A stretch of 64,000 nucleotides of DNA. Origin: Saussurea involucrata. Its lineage: Eukaryota; Streptophyta; Magnoliopsida; Asterales; Asteraceae. The stretch spans positions 7,647,870 to 7,711,869 of the forward strand of contig CM066317.1 in assembly GCA_033807775.1 (NCBI GenBank), read 5' to 3'. Shown piece by piece: positions 46,282-59,110 of the stretch. The notes under the pieces were generated by a model. It worked only from the letters and a program-made list of their open reading frames with translations. It was not told the origin of the DNA and ran no database searches. A program made the translations under genes and the position numbers. Numbering within the stretch: the first letter of the stretch is position 1; the number at the start of each line of letters is the position of its first letter.

Positions 46282-46913
46282 GGTTGAGATGTTTATTCTG
46301 CATTTGATTTATTGATTATGTTTATCCATTAGTTAGTTATGAATTCAAATATGTGGCCTTAAAAAGTTGTATTTATGGATCATTTACATGTAATTTTGAA
46401 TTTTAAGTAATATGTATCAATAAATGGTACATGATGCATAAAAATTTATTTTTAAGATTTTTTCTTAAATACTTTATAATACACTATAGATATATGAAGT
46501 ATATAATTAATAATATATATTTTTGAATAAAATGATTGATTAAGCTGTAAATATTAAAATTTTCGTTTATTTTTAGCAAAAAATTTAATTTTTTTTCTGG
46601 CTGGAAATACAAGTAACATTTAATATTAATTTTATACCCAATAAACTTTAAAAACTTTTTATAAAAAAAATTAACAATTTTCCTGTTGAAAACTAAAAAA
46701 AAAATTAAACAATTAATAACGCCTTATTTTCCTCCCAAAATGGAGAATTGTCTATTCTCTTTGCTTATTTGTCCATTTTTGGAAAATAAATTGGAGTTTG
46801 TTGGTTTTATTAATAAAAAATTAAGATATTTTATTCTGAATTTTGAAGTCCTTTTTTTTAAGATGTCGTTATGACGCTATTAAAATCTCAGTAATCAGTA
46901 ATAAGAAAGTTGA
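46282..46913. other. AT-rich DNA, no gene seen
   Basis: A short open stretch at 46686-46874 is low-complexity and shows no motif. Nothing else is recognised. Confidence 0.5.
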
Positions 46914-46921
46914 TAATAAAT

Positions 46922-47284
46922 AGGGAATTTAATTAAAATACCCAAGTTTGACATTGACTTATCAAAATACTTCAAAAAATGAAAAGTTTACCAAAATGCC
47001 ATTTTTTCCGCGAAAGGAGCCCGCTATCACGGGCAGGGACCAATTGTGAAATTTTTTGCAAAATATATTTACACTTTCAGTACCTGGCCTGCGAACGAGG
47101 CCCGCGATCGAGGCCCGCGATGGGGACTGAAAGTGTAAATAATCTTGCAAAAATTTTCACAATTGGTCCCTGCCCGCTATAGAGGGCTCCCTCCGCGAAA
47201 AAAATGGCATTTTGATAAACTTTTCATTTTTTAGGGTACTTTGGTAAGTCAATTTCAAACTTGGGGTATTTTAATTAATTTTCC
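46922..47284. mobile_element. hAT-type MITE, family A copy 3
   Basis: 363 bp with the 8-bp duplication TAATAAAT at 46914-46921 and 47285-47292 and long inverted ends (AGGGAATTTAATTAAAATAC). The central part carries 'cccgcgatcgaggcccgcga' and paired 'gggctcc' and 'actttcagt' blocks, matching 15786-16170. Confidence 0.88.
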
Positions 47285-47292
47285 TAATAAAT

Positions 47293-47718
47293 ATATGAAA
47301 TTGATATCACTTTTTTTGAAGAGGTGTTGCAAAAAATGATTTTTTTATTCAAATTAAAATACCAAAATTGACTAATAATAGTCTATATCACTATAATAAT
47401 ATCGGTTTTATGGGACAACTTAGACTTCAAATTTTAAAACAGTGTAATAAAATATTTTTTTATTCAAATTAAAATACCAAAATTGGCGTGCCATGACGTC
47501 TTAAAATATCCGATTCGGGCGGATTCTTCCCCCAGCTAATGAAGAGATCTGCGTCATAACGAGTTACACGTCTTATCTCGACACCAAGTGAATAAACGTG
47601 GCGGCAAGGCGACGCCTCGACATCATAACTTATGCTTTTGGTCATTGAAAAATCTTATCTAATGTTTGAGATCTCTTCTCACATTCATAAATTTTATGGG
47701 CTTCTCTTTTGATTTTTC
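47293..47718. other. Spacer, no gene seen
   Basis: A 32-bp sequence ('ttattcaaattaaaatacca' and on) occurs twice, at about 47337 and 47454. Nothing else is recognised. Confidence 0.5.
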
Positions 47719-47880
<162 letters not shown>

Positions 47881-49649
47881 TGAGAAATTGTATTCTAAAT
47901 GGAAAATGAAAAGCCCTCGGACGTGGAGCTCAGTTGGAAAATGGGTGAAAGGACCTTGTCACCTTGGTCAAGTTCGAATTCTACGAGAGACGACTTGAAT
48001 CTCTCTCTCTTGCTCAGGTTCAAATAAATATTTCCTAAGGTGATAAACACTTAGCTGCCATTTACCAAACGTTTACCAAGTAAACGCTTAACGACATGAC
48101 TCATCACCCTTATTTACCTTAATGATTGATCCTTATCCGCGCAGCTCGCACGCACCCCGACCCGACTAATCCCCAAGATCCTAGAGAAGAGCTAGCAAAA
48201 TTCTCAGCAACCTTACAAGACTCGAATCGATGACCACAAACAAACAATGAAATTTGTTATTGTGTAAATATGATCTGGTTTATCTTATCTGAATTCATTT
48301 AATTGGATAAAATGGAGATGGTGTGGTGTTGTGAAAAGAAGCAAGTAAGTCATACAAAACACAACTTAGTTGATGATATTGATTTAGTTTCATAAATTTC
48401 TTCTGTTGTGTCTAAAATGTTATTGGAGGGTAAGTTCTTGAAACCTTAATTAAACAATACTTTGAAACAATTTAGCTGGTAAAACATTGCAATTTTCATT
48501 GGATGACAGGTATTCGATAGCTAGAGTGTTATTTCATCAAGCAGGATGTTTACTACAACTATTTGAACTTTTAAATTTGTTTATCTTGTATGTAAATATC
48601 ATGTTATAGTTATTATACAAGTCTTGCTATTTAAATGGAAGAAAGCACGTTGAAAGGGATGTGGAACATAAGGCAGAGACAGATGACTTCCTTCCCATGT
48701 GATATCGAAAAAGGATAGACCATAAACTACATGAGAAAGACCTGGAGATAGAAACCATAAACCATAAAAAGAAGGAACCGGAGGAAATTAACACATGTGG
48801 CAGACGAAGCTCATAATTGGCACTACAAAGCAAAACACAATGAATAAGTTGTTAACATCCTCAAAACAAACCTTAAACAAGCACTGAACAGAGCCAAAAT
48901 TGGATAATGCCACAAACTCATTTACAAAAGTAGATTAAAGCAAGCAAGAACGATTCACAATAAATGGCACAAGCTATAGCACCTGCAAGCATTCATCGTT
49001 TCAACTTTCGAAAATAGGAAACGGAAGATTTGTTGGGTTGTTGACTTGTTGTTGCCGGCTCCAACTTGTCTTTCCCCAGCACTAACCTTCCCATCAATTC
49101 GTTCGTATACCAATTCTTATGAGCTTGTAAAAAAATTTAGAGATCAGATCAAAAGTTCAAATGAGAAGAAAACTGGTTTAGCACACATACCTTGTAATTA
49201 CAATAATCTTTAGGCAAATCCCAATTATGGATCTCACGGTTGTGGTAGAAATATCTTAAACAGGTTAAGGCAGAGTCTCAGATTGTGGTTTTTGCTTTGT
49301 AGCTTTCAGACAATTCCTCAAAACATACGAATCATATATGTAAAAGTGGTTAACCACATTTGAAAATAATAGAGCAACATATTCATGATTTAGCAAGAAT
49401 GAACTACATTAAGCAAATATAGGATGTAATACTATGCACTCCCTCCAATAAAATAAAGTTGCTGGTTTGCTCCAAACAAAACAACTAACTATACTTGATG
49501 CTTAACACAAATTGACCTTCGTAAAGTTGCAAGGTTTGCTCTCTTTCTCTTTCACTCCACATATTAAGTGTGCAATTCCAATGATGCCAAGATGGGTTAA
49601 GCCCTGAAACTGTACACCTAATAGTATGATCAACATCAAACACTTCTAC

Positions 49650-49752
49650 AGTTTCCTTTGTTGCATACGTTTCTCCATTTGTCTTTTAGGTCGACAGTTG
49701 TACGGTCTTTGTGGAACACGTTGCGTCCAAAATCTAAGATATCTGATGGCAA
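49650..49752 (-). pseudogene. MYB/SANT exon remnant of the PHD/MYB gene
   Basis: In the minus-strand frame the segment LPSDILDFGRNVFHKDRTTV followed by DLKDKWRNVCNKG is the second half of a telobox-type MYB domain (helix 3 signature VDLKDKWRN). It should follow the PWTKSEEEKLKEGV half encoded at 50257-50329 and 50175. The expected joining exon is disrupted: in this frame a TGA precedes the segment at 49758-49765, and the upstream exon runs into its own stop at 50050. It is probably a severed exon of the same captured gene. Low-confidence exon-like pieces also lie near 49040-49130 and 49190-49260. Confidence 0.65.
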
Positions 49753-50049
49753 CCGGGTTCGAGATGGTCAGTCTCCCAGAAATATTAAGAGAAAGAGAGA
49801 GTGAGCTTGGGGCAATTTTCTCATATCTCATTAAAAAAGACGACTACATAATTTATAGAACTGAAAATAATGCAACTACTAATCCACTACTTTGTAAAAG
49901 AGAACATGCATGCACTTTATTAGGAAAAAGGCTAAAATTAAGGAACTGATGATGACTCCTTCATGCTGGTAACTATTTTTGAGGACCAAGTCTTCAAAAC
50001 CCATGGATGCTTCAATTCCCAGTAACGAATAATGGGCCTAGTCCGCATA

Positions 50050-51179
50050 TCAGGCTGGACGCCTAATGTTACGTCTGGGTCTGTTGGCGAGCCCGTCTGA
50101 TACATCCGTAGCCTGATCGTCGATCCGATTCGTATCAATATCCTTCCATGCATGTCCTTTACTCTGCACACCTTCCTGACAAGGTTGAAACAATGGGCAT
50201 GGGTTACATCTCTACCACTCCATAGATAAAATAAACATATTCAGAAATCCAAGTACCTTCAGTTTTTCTTCCTCTGATTTCGTCCATGGGAGTGGTTTAC
50301 GCCTTGAAGACGGAACTGATGTAGAGGTGCTACAAATTAAAATAAGAGACAAGTGTTTTACTCAGGTGGGGGAACACTAAAATGTCATGAAGAAATAGCA
50401 TATTTGATTTATAAAGAAACGAAACTGCAAAATAACAAGAGTTCTTCTGGAAGAAAAAAAACTTACAAGTGCACTTTCCTCTCGCGGAGTATTATTGGTT
50501 CGCGGAGTCTTATTGGTTGGGGTATTGAATTCTGAGGCAACTCAGTAGTTTGCTGATGTTCTTCGATCCTTGTAGGAGATTCACACCCTTCACCCACATT
50601 TAGCCTCACCTCTTCAGTTTCTTTCATACTTTGATCAGCTACAGACACCCCATTAAGACATGAAGTCGAAGGCTCAGGTAGCACGGAAGTATCTGCACTG
50701 GCTACAACTGCCTCCTTTTCTCCACAAGATGGATCATCGTTAACAACTGGCATCAAAGGATCTTCTCTTGTAGATGACTTGTTTGGTTTACTATTGACTG
50801 TGAAGCTAGAAAAAGCTTGTAGATCTTCTTTGGCCAGAAGAGCCTTCCTCTCAGCTTCCACGACCTTGGACATTGCACGAGAATATGCACAATATGGGCA
50901 GAAGAACGCCCCATTTTCATCAAGTGTGACGGCAGAGCCCAAACAACTCTCGTGAACCCGTAAGTGGCAGTCAGAACTACAAACTAACAACAGACCACCT
51001 TCGTTACATTTTATACAAAGATTCATCTCTGACCATTCAGCTCTTTCACTATCAGAACTTGTTTCATGTCTACCTTCGTTACATTCCATAATAAGATTCA
51101 TATCTGACCACCATTCATGCATAGCCATGTAATCCTGATTGAGACTGCAGTTTAAAAAGTCTTGTTTCTTAGCAGCCAT
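50050..51179 (-). CDS. PHD-finger / MYB-like protein fragment (three-exon model, 303 aa)
   Basis: Exon 1 is 51179-50467 (donor GTAAGT), exon 2 is 50329-50257 (acceptor TAG, donor GTACTT), exon 3 is 50175-50050 (acceptor CAG, stop TGA). The phases join cleanly. A PHD finger spans about residues 53-100: MNLCIKCNEGGLLLVC, then CHLRVHESC and FFCPYCAYSRA, giving a Cys4-His-Cys3 pattern that would bind zinc and possibly histone tails in the nucleus. A Ser/Glu-rich linker follows. Exons 2-3 begin a MYB/SANT domain (RRKPLPWTKSEEEKLK then EGVQ), which breaks off and ends in unrelated residues. The rest of the MYB domain survives out of reach at 49650-49752. The gene therefore looks truncated by an insertion or by capture in the Helitron. 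Function as an intact regulator is doubtful. Confidence 0.65.
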
Positions 51180-51887
51180 GAAGATTACTGTTTCAGTGAC
51201 TGAAATAACTGTTTCTCTACTCTCCTGTTCACGAGTCTAATTCATCCGAGTAGAACAGAAACAGCATAATATATCAATTATCATGTATAGCAAAAACTTT
51301 AAACATGATGTCATATAAAAAATACGCGATGTTCAGTTAAATTTTATAATGATACAGTTTCAAATAAAGAGAACCATTGCTCTTTCTGAAATACTGGTAG
51401 TAGGCCACACAAATCATATATCAAATTCAGTAGCCTTGGCAATTCCCCATCTATCATATCATCAAATACCAATTCTACAAACATTATGACGCATTGTAGA
51501 TTATGAAAAACTGTAAAGTAAAAGTCCACATTCGAAATAATATAATGTTACAGAATATTCACAAATCAAATGCGCACTTTTTGGAGATGCAGAGAGTAGT
51601 GCAAAAACTATAGTAGTGGTGGGTTTTTGGGCCGAACCCGACCGACCCGACCCGATGATCAGCCCTAGTGGCAGCCCTTTGGTGCTTGTGGATTGATTGT
51701 CCAATGAGTTAGGGTGGAAGTAAGTATTAATACAATGTATCTCAACTTTTAACTTTGACCAAAATCATCAACCATCCTTCATATTTCACTCCCACACAAA
51801 AACAAGAAACCTCTTTCTTATACAAAATCAAGTTGTATACCAATCTCGCATGTATTCTTCCTCTTTGTTTCATCCGGCTACGAGTTG

Positions 51888-52800
51888 TAGTTTTCTAACC
51901 CCAAGTCTCTAAGTGCATCAGTGGCCGCATCTCTACAGCTTTTGTGGCTTTCTTTTGCATTTCGTATAATCTTCTCAATACCATTACTCAGCAAAATAGA
52001 CCTACCCAACAACAACAAACAAAAAGAACCCCATTTTTACCATAAAAGAACAAGTAAAAAAGATATCACCTAAGCAAACAACAAATCCGCCTGTTTTCCA
52101 GATTCCTGGCAACAAGATTACGAATCATCAGACAAGAATTCTTCTGCAGCTGATATAGGAAACGTCTGCATAGACTGAATAGCCAGCTCTCCTGCTCCAG
52201 CTTCCATTGCCAATGCTGCATTTTGTGGTGATCGTAGGCACATACTACATATAATTAACATTACCTGTATGTATTTGCAACATTAAGTTTTGTTTTAAAG
52301 TCAGAAATTCCATCATTAAGTTTTGTTTTTGTTTCCCTAATATTAAATTGTCTTGGTTACTTGATTTTCATATCAACAAATTAAAAATCCATTGAGCAGT
52401 TTACCTCTTGGATGACAGAAGAATCATCAGCAAGTCTGCTAGAAAGCGTTATGAGTCTATTCAGACCTCCCCTTTCAATGATGGCACTCTTGTTAAAGTC
52501 ACTTCCAGCCAACTACCCAAGTCAAATATATCAAAAAATACCTCAACAAGCACAATATTTTTATTTTATTTTATTTTATTTTATTTTAAAGTAGTCAAGA
52601 AGCATAAAACAGGTGATCAAAATTATCAGGATTTAGAAGATTTGGTTAAACCTTGGTTAACAAGGAGCAACAAGCTTTAGCCACAACTTTGTTCCCCTGT
52701 ACACCAGAGTCATCAATACAAATGAGCAAAGAATCTATACCACCATTTTCAGCAACAAAACCAATTATGTAACTCGCCACCTCACATGTAGATATTCGTT
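51888..52800 (-). pseudogene. ARMC6-like (armadillo repeat protein 6) C-terminal gene fragment
   Basis: Four consecutive exon pieces match the C-terminal third of plant ARMC6-like proteins. About 52790-52652 encodes AENGGIDSLLICIDDSG and QGNKVVAKACCSLLTK. 52512-52405 encodes LAGSDFNKSAIIERGG then LNRLITLSSRLADDSSVIQE. 52264-52091 encodes VMLIICSMCLRSPQNAALAM then EAGAGELAIQSMQTFP. 52001-51888 encodes SILLSNGIEKIIRNAKESHK then SCRDAATDALRDLGLENYNS and stop. Exon 3 has a frameshift after QTFPI: the following QKNSCLMIRNLVARN is in another frame. Its donor is GC, not GT (AACAG|GCGG). The N-terminal two thirds of the gene are not found. It lies inside the probable Helitron and is best read as a captured, decayed fragment. 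Confidence 0.8.
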
Positions 52801-53599
52801 AATCCTCATTGAATGCACAATCTCCGGAGTGAACTTCTATGCATGTTTAACTGCAGATGGTATTTTTATCTGGATTAGCCTTCCAAACCATGTGGTACTT
52901 TTTGTTGTTATACGTTATACCCACTGTCAAGTAAGTAAATCCCTTCATTTCATCAAAGATGGGTCTACACATGCAGTTTCATTTATCACAAGTAAACTTT
53001 GTAACTAAAATATACTAAAAAAATTACTGACTAAAAATATAAACAAATACTAAACATTTGGGGAAACCACAGAGCAAACCATTCAGATGATATATGTGCA
53101 TCGAATAACAACACAGGCTGTACTCAAACAGATGGTTATTTTAACAACAACACACCTTCAAACATATTGTTATTTTAACAATTTTTTGAGAATTAGAAGA
53201 TGGAAAAGAAATTACCTGGTAATTACCCTAAAGTGCTCAAACATAAATTTCCCCTCCCCTTCCGTTTCCAGCCAGAATCGTACCTGAGAAAAAGTGAAAC
53301 CAAAATCAATTTTGAAACCAAGAACAACATAAGAAAATGATACTCTTATAGTGAGGTGCAAAACTTCAAGGTGTAAACATAAAAGCTCCAATCGATTTCT
53401 AGCATCAATCAATTTTGAAACCAAAATCGATTTCAAAACCAGATTTTGAAACCAACCACGTCCTGATTGAACACATAAGAAAGAAAAGAAAGGTTATTGG
53501 CAACTAATGCCATCTCGACATGAATAATTTCAACAAATCGGTAACAATTTGTGATTAAACACATAAGAAGAGAGAATAACACGTAATTACCTCGAATCA

Positions 53600-53720
53600 G
53601 AAGAAGATTGAGCGAAATTTGATGAGAACCCTAACCGGATGAGAGGAGCGATGGAGAATCGATTCAGAAGAATAAAGCAAACATAGAAGAGAGCCCTAAT
53701 CGAGTTATACCATATTGAAG
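53600..53720 (-). other. 5'-leader-like exon in the Helitron
   Basis: Minus-strand pyrimidine-rich sequence with 'ggttagggttctcatcaaat' and 'cttcttctgattcgag' followed by a GTAATT donor resembles a plant 5' UTR exon. It could have belonged to the ARMC6-like gene. No start codon or coding part can be assigned. Confidence 0.3.
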
Positions 53721-54012
53721 CACAAATCATCATATCGGGGAGCATGGGCAGCGGTATGGGTCTGGCAAGAAAGAAGGCGTGAAGAAATCTTCTTGGAAGC
53801 GTATGGTGGTATGGCTCTGAGAAAAGAAAGAAAGTATGTACTTTAGGTAATATTGGAAGTTTGCATAAAAAACTTGTACACTATGCATAAGAAGTAGTAA
53901 TTAAGAGTTTTTTGAATTTTATGCATAAAATGGTGGTACACAATGCATTAAGGGTTGTGTTTAAGACAATTGATGTATATGCTTATATATGTAGTATAGA
54001 TATATATATATA

Positions 54013-55530
54013 GGAAAGTTCAAATGAAAACTCAAATTCAATTGTGAACGTGAGAACGAATCTTGACTCTTCCATCTATATTGATCCAATGACTCATATT
54101 AAATAGAGTTTTTAATTGAAATTATTAATTAAGGTGATTAGGGGTAAAACGAGAAGATAATTTAAACTCACGCCTATCATATTTGACTTTTTATTTTCTT
54201 TTTTAATTAAAAACTTTTACCCTCCTTAAAGTTTAAAATAAATTATCTTAAAAATTACTAATATTTTAATCAAACAAATTACATCAAAAAAACGAGAATT
54301 TCGTGCTCTTCGATATGACATCCATCTCGATATAGTTTTTTTTGTTGTTTTAACCGTTTTTACATGAAATGTCATATATGTGTTATATTCATTATGAATA
54401 TTTATGTATTCAAGTGTTTATAACATCTCGACACCGTAAGTCCGTAACTCGACATCACCTTCTACAACACTTTCTTCAACGTCCTAAGGCATCGTGTTCT
54501 TCATTACCGTAACCCAACACCCATCGAGATGAATCGGGAACCTATCGAGTTTCGATTATGAACCGAGGAACGAAAGAGAGTACGTCACGTCTCCATACCT
54601 TCACGGGTCACTCATGTATTATTTTTCATGAATAATGTATCATTCAGTATGAATTATACATCATTCAGGGTGAATAATACACGATTCATGAATCGTGTAT
54701 TATTCACCCTGAATGATGTATTATTTATACTGAATACTGTATTATTCATCCTGAATATTGTATTATTCATCCCGAATAGTGAATGAACGTTCACCTTTGT
54801 TATTCATACTGAATGTGGACACCTGGAGATGTGCATACATATTCATAAAGAATAAAACCAAGTCGCGGTTGTGAATCGGAAAACAAAAGAGAGTGTGTCA
54901 TGTGTTCACACCTTCACGGGCCATTCATATATTATTCCTCATGAATAATGTATCATTCAGGATGAATAATACAAAATTCAAGGTGAATAATACATGATTC
55001 ATGTTTAATAATACATGAATCAGGAATTCGTGTATTATTCATCCTGAACGTTGTATTATTCATTTTGAATACCGTGTTATTCGTCATGAATAGTGAATGA
55101 ACGTTTCTCTTTGTTATTCATACTGAATATGAACAGCAGGAAACGTGTATACATATTCATACTGAATATAACACATACATAGCATTTCACGTAAAAACGA
55201 TTAAAATGAAGAAAAACTATATCGAGATGGATGTCATATCGAAGAGCACGAAATTCTCGATTTTTTGATGTAATTTGTTTGATTAAAATATTAGTAATTT
55301 TTAAGATAATTTATTTTAAACTTTAAAGGGGTAAAAGTTTTTTAATAAAAAAAAATAATAAAAAGTCAAAGATGGTAGGCGTTGATTCAAATTTCTATAT
55401 TTGTCCTTAATCACTTCTTAATTGGTTTCATTAAGTTTTAACTATTGATTAGTTTTTCAAATCTTGATCAATGGTTGTGACGTGTCCTCATGTTCACAAT
55501 TGAAAATGAGTTTTCATTTGAACCCACCCC
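54013..55530. mobile_element. (TA)n-flanked foldback element D, 1.5 kb
   Basis: Inverted ends: left GTTCAAATGAAAACTCAAAT, right read inward GTTCAAATGAAAACTCATTT, both continuing 'tcaattgtgaac(g/a)tgag'. Arms of 300 bp or more pair (for example 'ctcgatatagtttttt' against its complement near 55215). The left flank is (TA)n, the right flank is (CT)n(TA)n. The middle is a field of imperfect palindromes of the ATTCATCCTGAAT/GTGTATTATTC type. A sister copy is at 56235-58420. Confidence 0.82.
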
Positions 55531-55584
<54 letters not shown>

Positions 55585-55644
55585 TTGAGATCATGTGAGA
55601 CCAAGCCATTTCCGTGAGACCCGTGAGACCAAAAAAATAACACT

Positions 55645-55742
55645 AATATATATACTACTTATATATGTATTATAGTTAAATAGATGGGTTCAAGCATATA
55701 TATTACTTATATATGTATTATAGTTAAATAGATGGGTTCAAG
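55645..55742. repeat. Two tandem copies of a 49-bp unit
   Basis: 'cttatatatgtattatagtt' followed by 'aaatagatgggttcaagc' occurs twice in direct succession. Confidence 0.9.
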
Positions 55743-55744
55743 CT

Positions 55745-55921
55745 AGACCTGACAAAAACTGACACGGCACGTTAACCCGATACGAACTCGACACGAAATA
55801 AACGGGTTTGGGTAATACATTTCAACCCGTTTAAGTAAACGGGTTGACACGACACGACACGGAAATTAAACGGGTAAGGTCAGGGTCAAAAATTTCAACT
55901 CGAAAATGACCCGAATAACCC

Positions 55922-55924
<3 letters not shown>
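55745..55924. mobile_element. hAT-like terminal fragment
   Basis: Begins TAGACCTGACAAAAACTGAC and continues with 'acgggtt'/'acccg' and 'gacacgacacg' repeats as in hAT subterminal regions. The other end is missing; (TA)n follows at 55925. Confidence 0.4.

Positions 55925-55978
<54 letters not shown>
55925..55978. repeat. (TA)27 microsatellite
   Basis: A pure TA run flanking the left end of foldback element E. Confidence 0.97.
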
Positions 55979-55981
<3 letters not shown>

Positions 55982-56211
55982 GTTCCGTAAAATGCAAACC
56001 TTGTATTTGTTGCACCCCTTACAAACCACAGTCTGCATATGTGCAGACTGGTTCTGCATATATGCATATGAATACGTGCAAGAATATACATGCATATAAT
56101 GGACATACATTCATATGAGACAATGCATATATACAGAACCAGTCTGCACATATGCAGACTGTGGTTTGTAAGGGGTGCAACAAATACATGGTTTGTATTT
56201 GATTTGTACCC
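55979..56211. mobile_element. (TA)n-flanked foldback element E, 233 bp
   Basis: The two halves are inverted copies. The segment 'tgtatttgttgcacccctta' and its continuation 'caaaccacagtctgcatatg' recur in complement at the right, so more than 50 bp pair almost perfectly. It is nested between (TA)27 and a (TA)n run at 56212-56234. The palindromes TCTGCATATGTGCAGA and TGCATATATGCA are inside. Confidence 0.88.
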
Positions 56212-56234
56212 TATATATATATATATATATATAT

Positions 56235-58420
56235 GGGTGAGTTCAAATGAAAACTCATTTTCAATTGTGAACATGAGGACAAGTCACAACCATTGATCAA
56301 GATTTGGAAAATTAATCAATGGTTAAAACTTAATTAAACCAATTGAGAAGTGATTAGGGGCAAATCTGGAAATTTGAATCAACGCCTACCATGTTTGACT
56401 TTTTATTTTCTTTTTTAATTAAAAAACTTTTATCCCCTTAAAGTTTAAAATAATTTATCTTAAAAATTACTAATATTTTAATCAAACAAATTACATCAAA
56501 AAAACGAGAATTTCGTGCTCTTCGATATGACATCCATCTCGATATAGTTTTTTCTTCATTTTAACCGTTTTTACGTGAAATGCTATGTATGTGTTATATT
56601 CGGTATGAATATGTATGCACGTTTCCTGGTGTGCATATTCAGTATGAATAACAAAGAGGAACGTTCATTCACTATTCATGACGAACAACACAGTATTCAA
56701 AATGAATAATACAACATTCAGGATGAATAATACACGAATTCCTGATTCATGTATTATTAAACATGAATCGTGTATTATTCATCCTGAATAACACATTATA
56801 ATATTCACCCCGAATAACACATTATTCATGTTGAATAATATATGAATGACCCGTGAAGGTTGAATACATGACACACTCTCTTTGTTTTCCGATTCACAAC
56901 CGAAACTTGGTTTTATTCTTTATGAATATGTATGCACATCTTCAGGTGTCCACATTCAATATGAATAACAAAGGTGAACGTTCATTCACTATTCATGATG
57001 AATAATACAATATTGATAACGCCACTTTTTGACGTTATTTTCGGTTCTCAAACCAATGAGATTGGCTTGTTTTTAAGCAAAGAAGCGGAATTTTATGGTT
57101 TATCTAGTGAAATGTGCAGGCTATTTAAAAGGCAGTGATCATCGAGAAAAGAAGCTAAAAAGAGTCCAAAAGAGAGCCAAAACGAAGCCCAACGGAAGCC
57201 CAAGACCCGCGCCCGAACCAGGACCCAAACCGCGAACCAGAAACCGACCCACGCGGCATCAGAAAACCGCGCGACTTTCTGCGCGACTTGCAAGTCGCGC
57301 CAGAAGTCGCGCATCCCACTGTTTGGTTGTTTAAGTTTGGCGAATTTCAGAATTTTAGGGCATTCTTGGCGCAGCTTTTCGAGGACGACCAGAGGCAGTT
57401 TAGGGGCGATTTTGGGAGACTTTTCGGAGCTTTTGGAGTCACGTTAGAGGATCAATCGGAGCCACGTTCATCAAGCAAAGTAGATACAAACACGATAGAA
57501 GGGAGTACATCATTCCATTCACCACGATCACGTTTGCAATGTTTTCGCTCATAGTTTCTTTCCTTTCTTTTGTGTTTGAATCCACCACCAACATGAACTA
57601 ATTCTTAGATGTTGGGGGTTGGAATGAATATGGTTTGAACATATGAACAGATGATTTGAACTCTTATCAGTTTTTCTTAATTAATGAAGCATGTGATTTC
57701 GTTCTTAACGCTTTTGTGAGTTTGGCCAATTTACAATTGATTTGTTGTTAACAATTAAGTTCCAGAGAATAGATTGTTATTTAGAATTACAAATTGCATG
57801 CCTAAGGCGAGAAAGGAGATAGAAATATTCCGAGTAAACCTTAGTCCCATTATAATCTTGTGTTTAATGTGTTTTGAACTACATAGGTTAAGATTGAGAG
57901 ATTTAACTTATGTTTTCCAAGATAAAAAACTGTGGTTGCTTGAGAAAGAACCATGCTTTGAATTAAAACCCGTGTTGCTTGAGAAAGAACAACGGTGATC
58001 TAAAAGATTGGGTATTCATTAACGAGAATAACTGGTAATTGTTTTGAGTTAGATGTTTGTATATGAAAACCATAGGATTTCCAACTCTCAACTGTTTTCT
58101 CTATCGAAGTCTTCAAATTTGTCCCTGTTCCGTGTTTGATTTCGTTTAATTGCCTTTGATTAGTTTAACACCAACCAATTCAATTTCGATAGTTCAGTTA
58201 ATAGAGCTTATAGTAATTGTGATACTTAGTTCCTAGTTCTCGTGGATTCGATACTCGTACTTACCGTACGTTATTACTTGATTTCGACACCGTACACTTG
58301 CGGTTAGAATTAGGGGGGTGAAACCCGCCTATCAAATATTCAGGGTGAATAACACATTATTCACCCTGAATAACACATTATAATATTCACCCTGAATAAC
58401 ACATTATTCACCCTGAATAA
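56235..58420. mobile_element. (TA)n-flanked foldback element D2, split and truncated
   Basis: A sister of 54013-55530: the left end GGGTGAGTTCAAATGAAAAC and the first 650 bp match that element's right arm in reverse. It is split by an Athila solo LTR (57014-58334, AATAT duplicated) and cut on the right by a copia insertion at 58421. The surviving right part is tandem 'attcaccctgaataacacat'. Confidence 0.8.
57014..58334 (+). mobile_element. Athila solo LTR
   Basis: 1321 bp, TGATAACGCC...CCGCCTATCA, aligned throughout with the LTRs at 16450 and 24080 but more diverged. AATAT is duplicated at 57009-57013 and 58335-58339. There is no internal region. Its CG cluster has a different core: GCGACTTGCAAGTCGC. 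Confidence 0.93.
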
Positions 58421-59110
58421 TGTTGGACATGGTGTCCAGAGTCATTAACTATTAGTAATATTTCTAGTAATAGCAGGGTCCTTTTGGGTTGCCCTTAAGA
58501 CCCAAATAACAATCAGAAGAATGAAAGGGAGTTAAAGTAGTTAGTTTATTAATTTGTCATTTGATGATAAATTAATTATAAGCTACAATATAATTAATTG
58601 GATTAATTGTAGGGACTAAATGATAATTGGTTAAAAGAGTTTTTTAACAAGCGTATCGTTTCAAGGGGGCTAGGTGTAAATAAGGGGATTATAAATAAAC
58701 TACTAGGGATCAAACCCTAATGAGTTTTTTGATCAATCTCTCTCTCTCTCTCTCTATTGAGGCCGTAACCTCCCCTCTCCTCCCTCCCAAAATCGTAAAC
58801 CCTAAATAAGGGTTTAGGGTTTAAAGCTTCAATCTTGATTGTTGGTTTGGTGTTCTTAAGTGTGAGCCACTAGAGGGATTCACACTATTGATCCTTGACA
58901 TCCAAGAAGCAAGAACAAGGTTAAGTCATCTTTGTGTTTTCGACAATCACGAGAAACAAGTAAGTGTTCTTGATTCTTTCTATTGTAGTTAATCATCTAG
59001 AACGTATGCATCTTTATAAGTTGTGTGTTTGTATTGCCATGGATGATTCAATTCTAAATATGCTTCCGTTGCCTATATCATGTGGTAGTACGGTTTAACA
59101 AAACCTTACA
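58421..59110 (+). repeat. 5' LTR of the truncated copia element
   Basis: 690 bp, TG...CA, directly followed by the tRNA-iMet PBS one base later. It contains (CT)n near 58738-58756. Confidence 0.78.
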
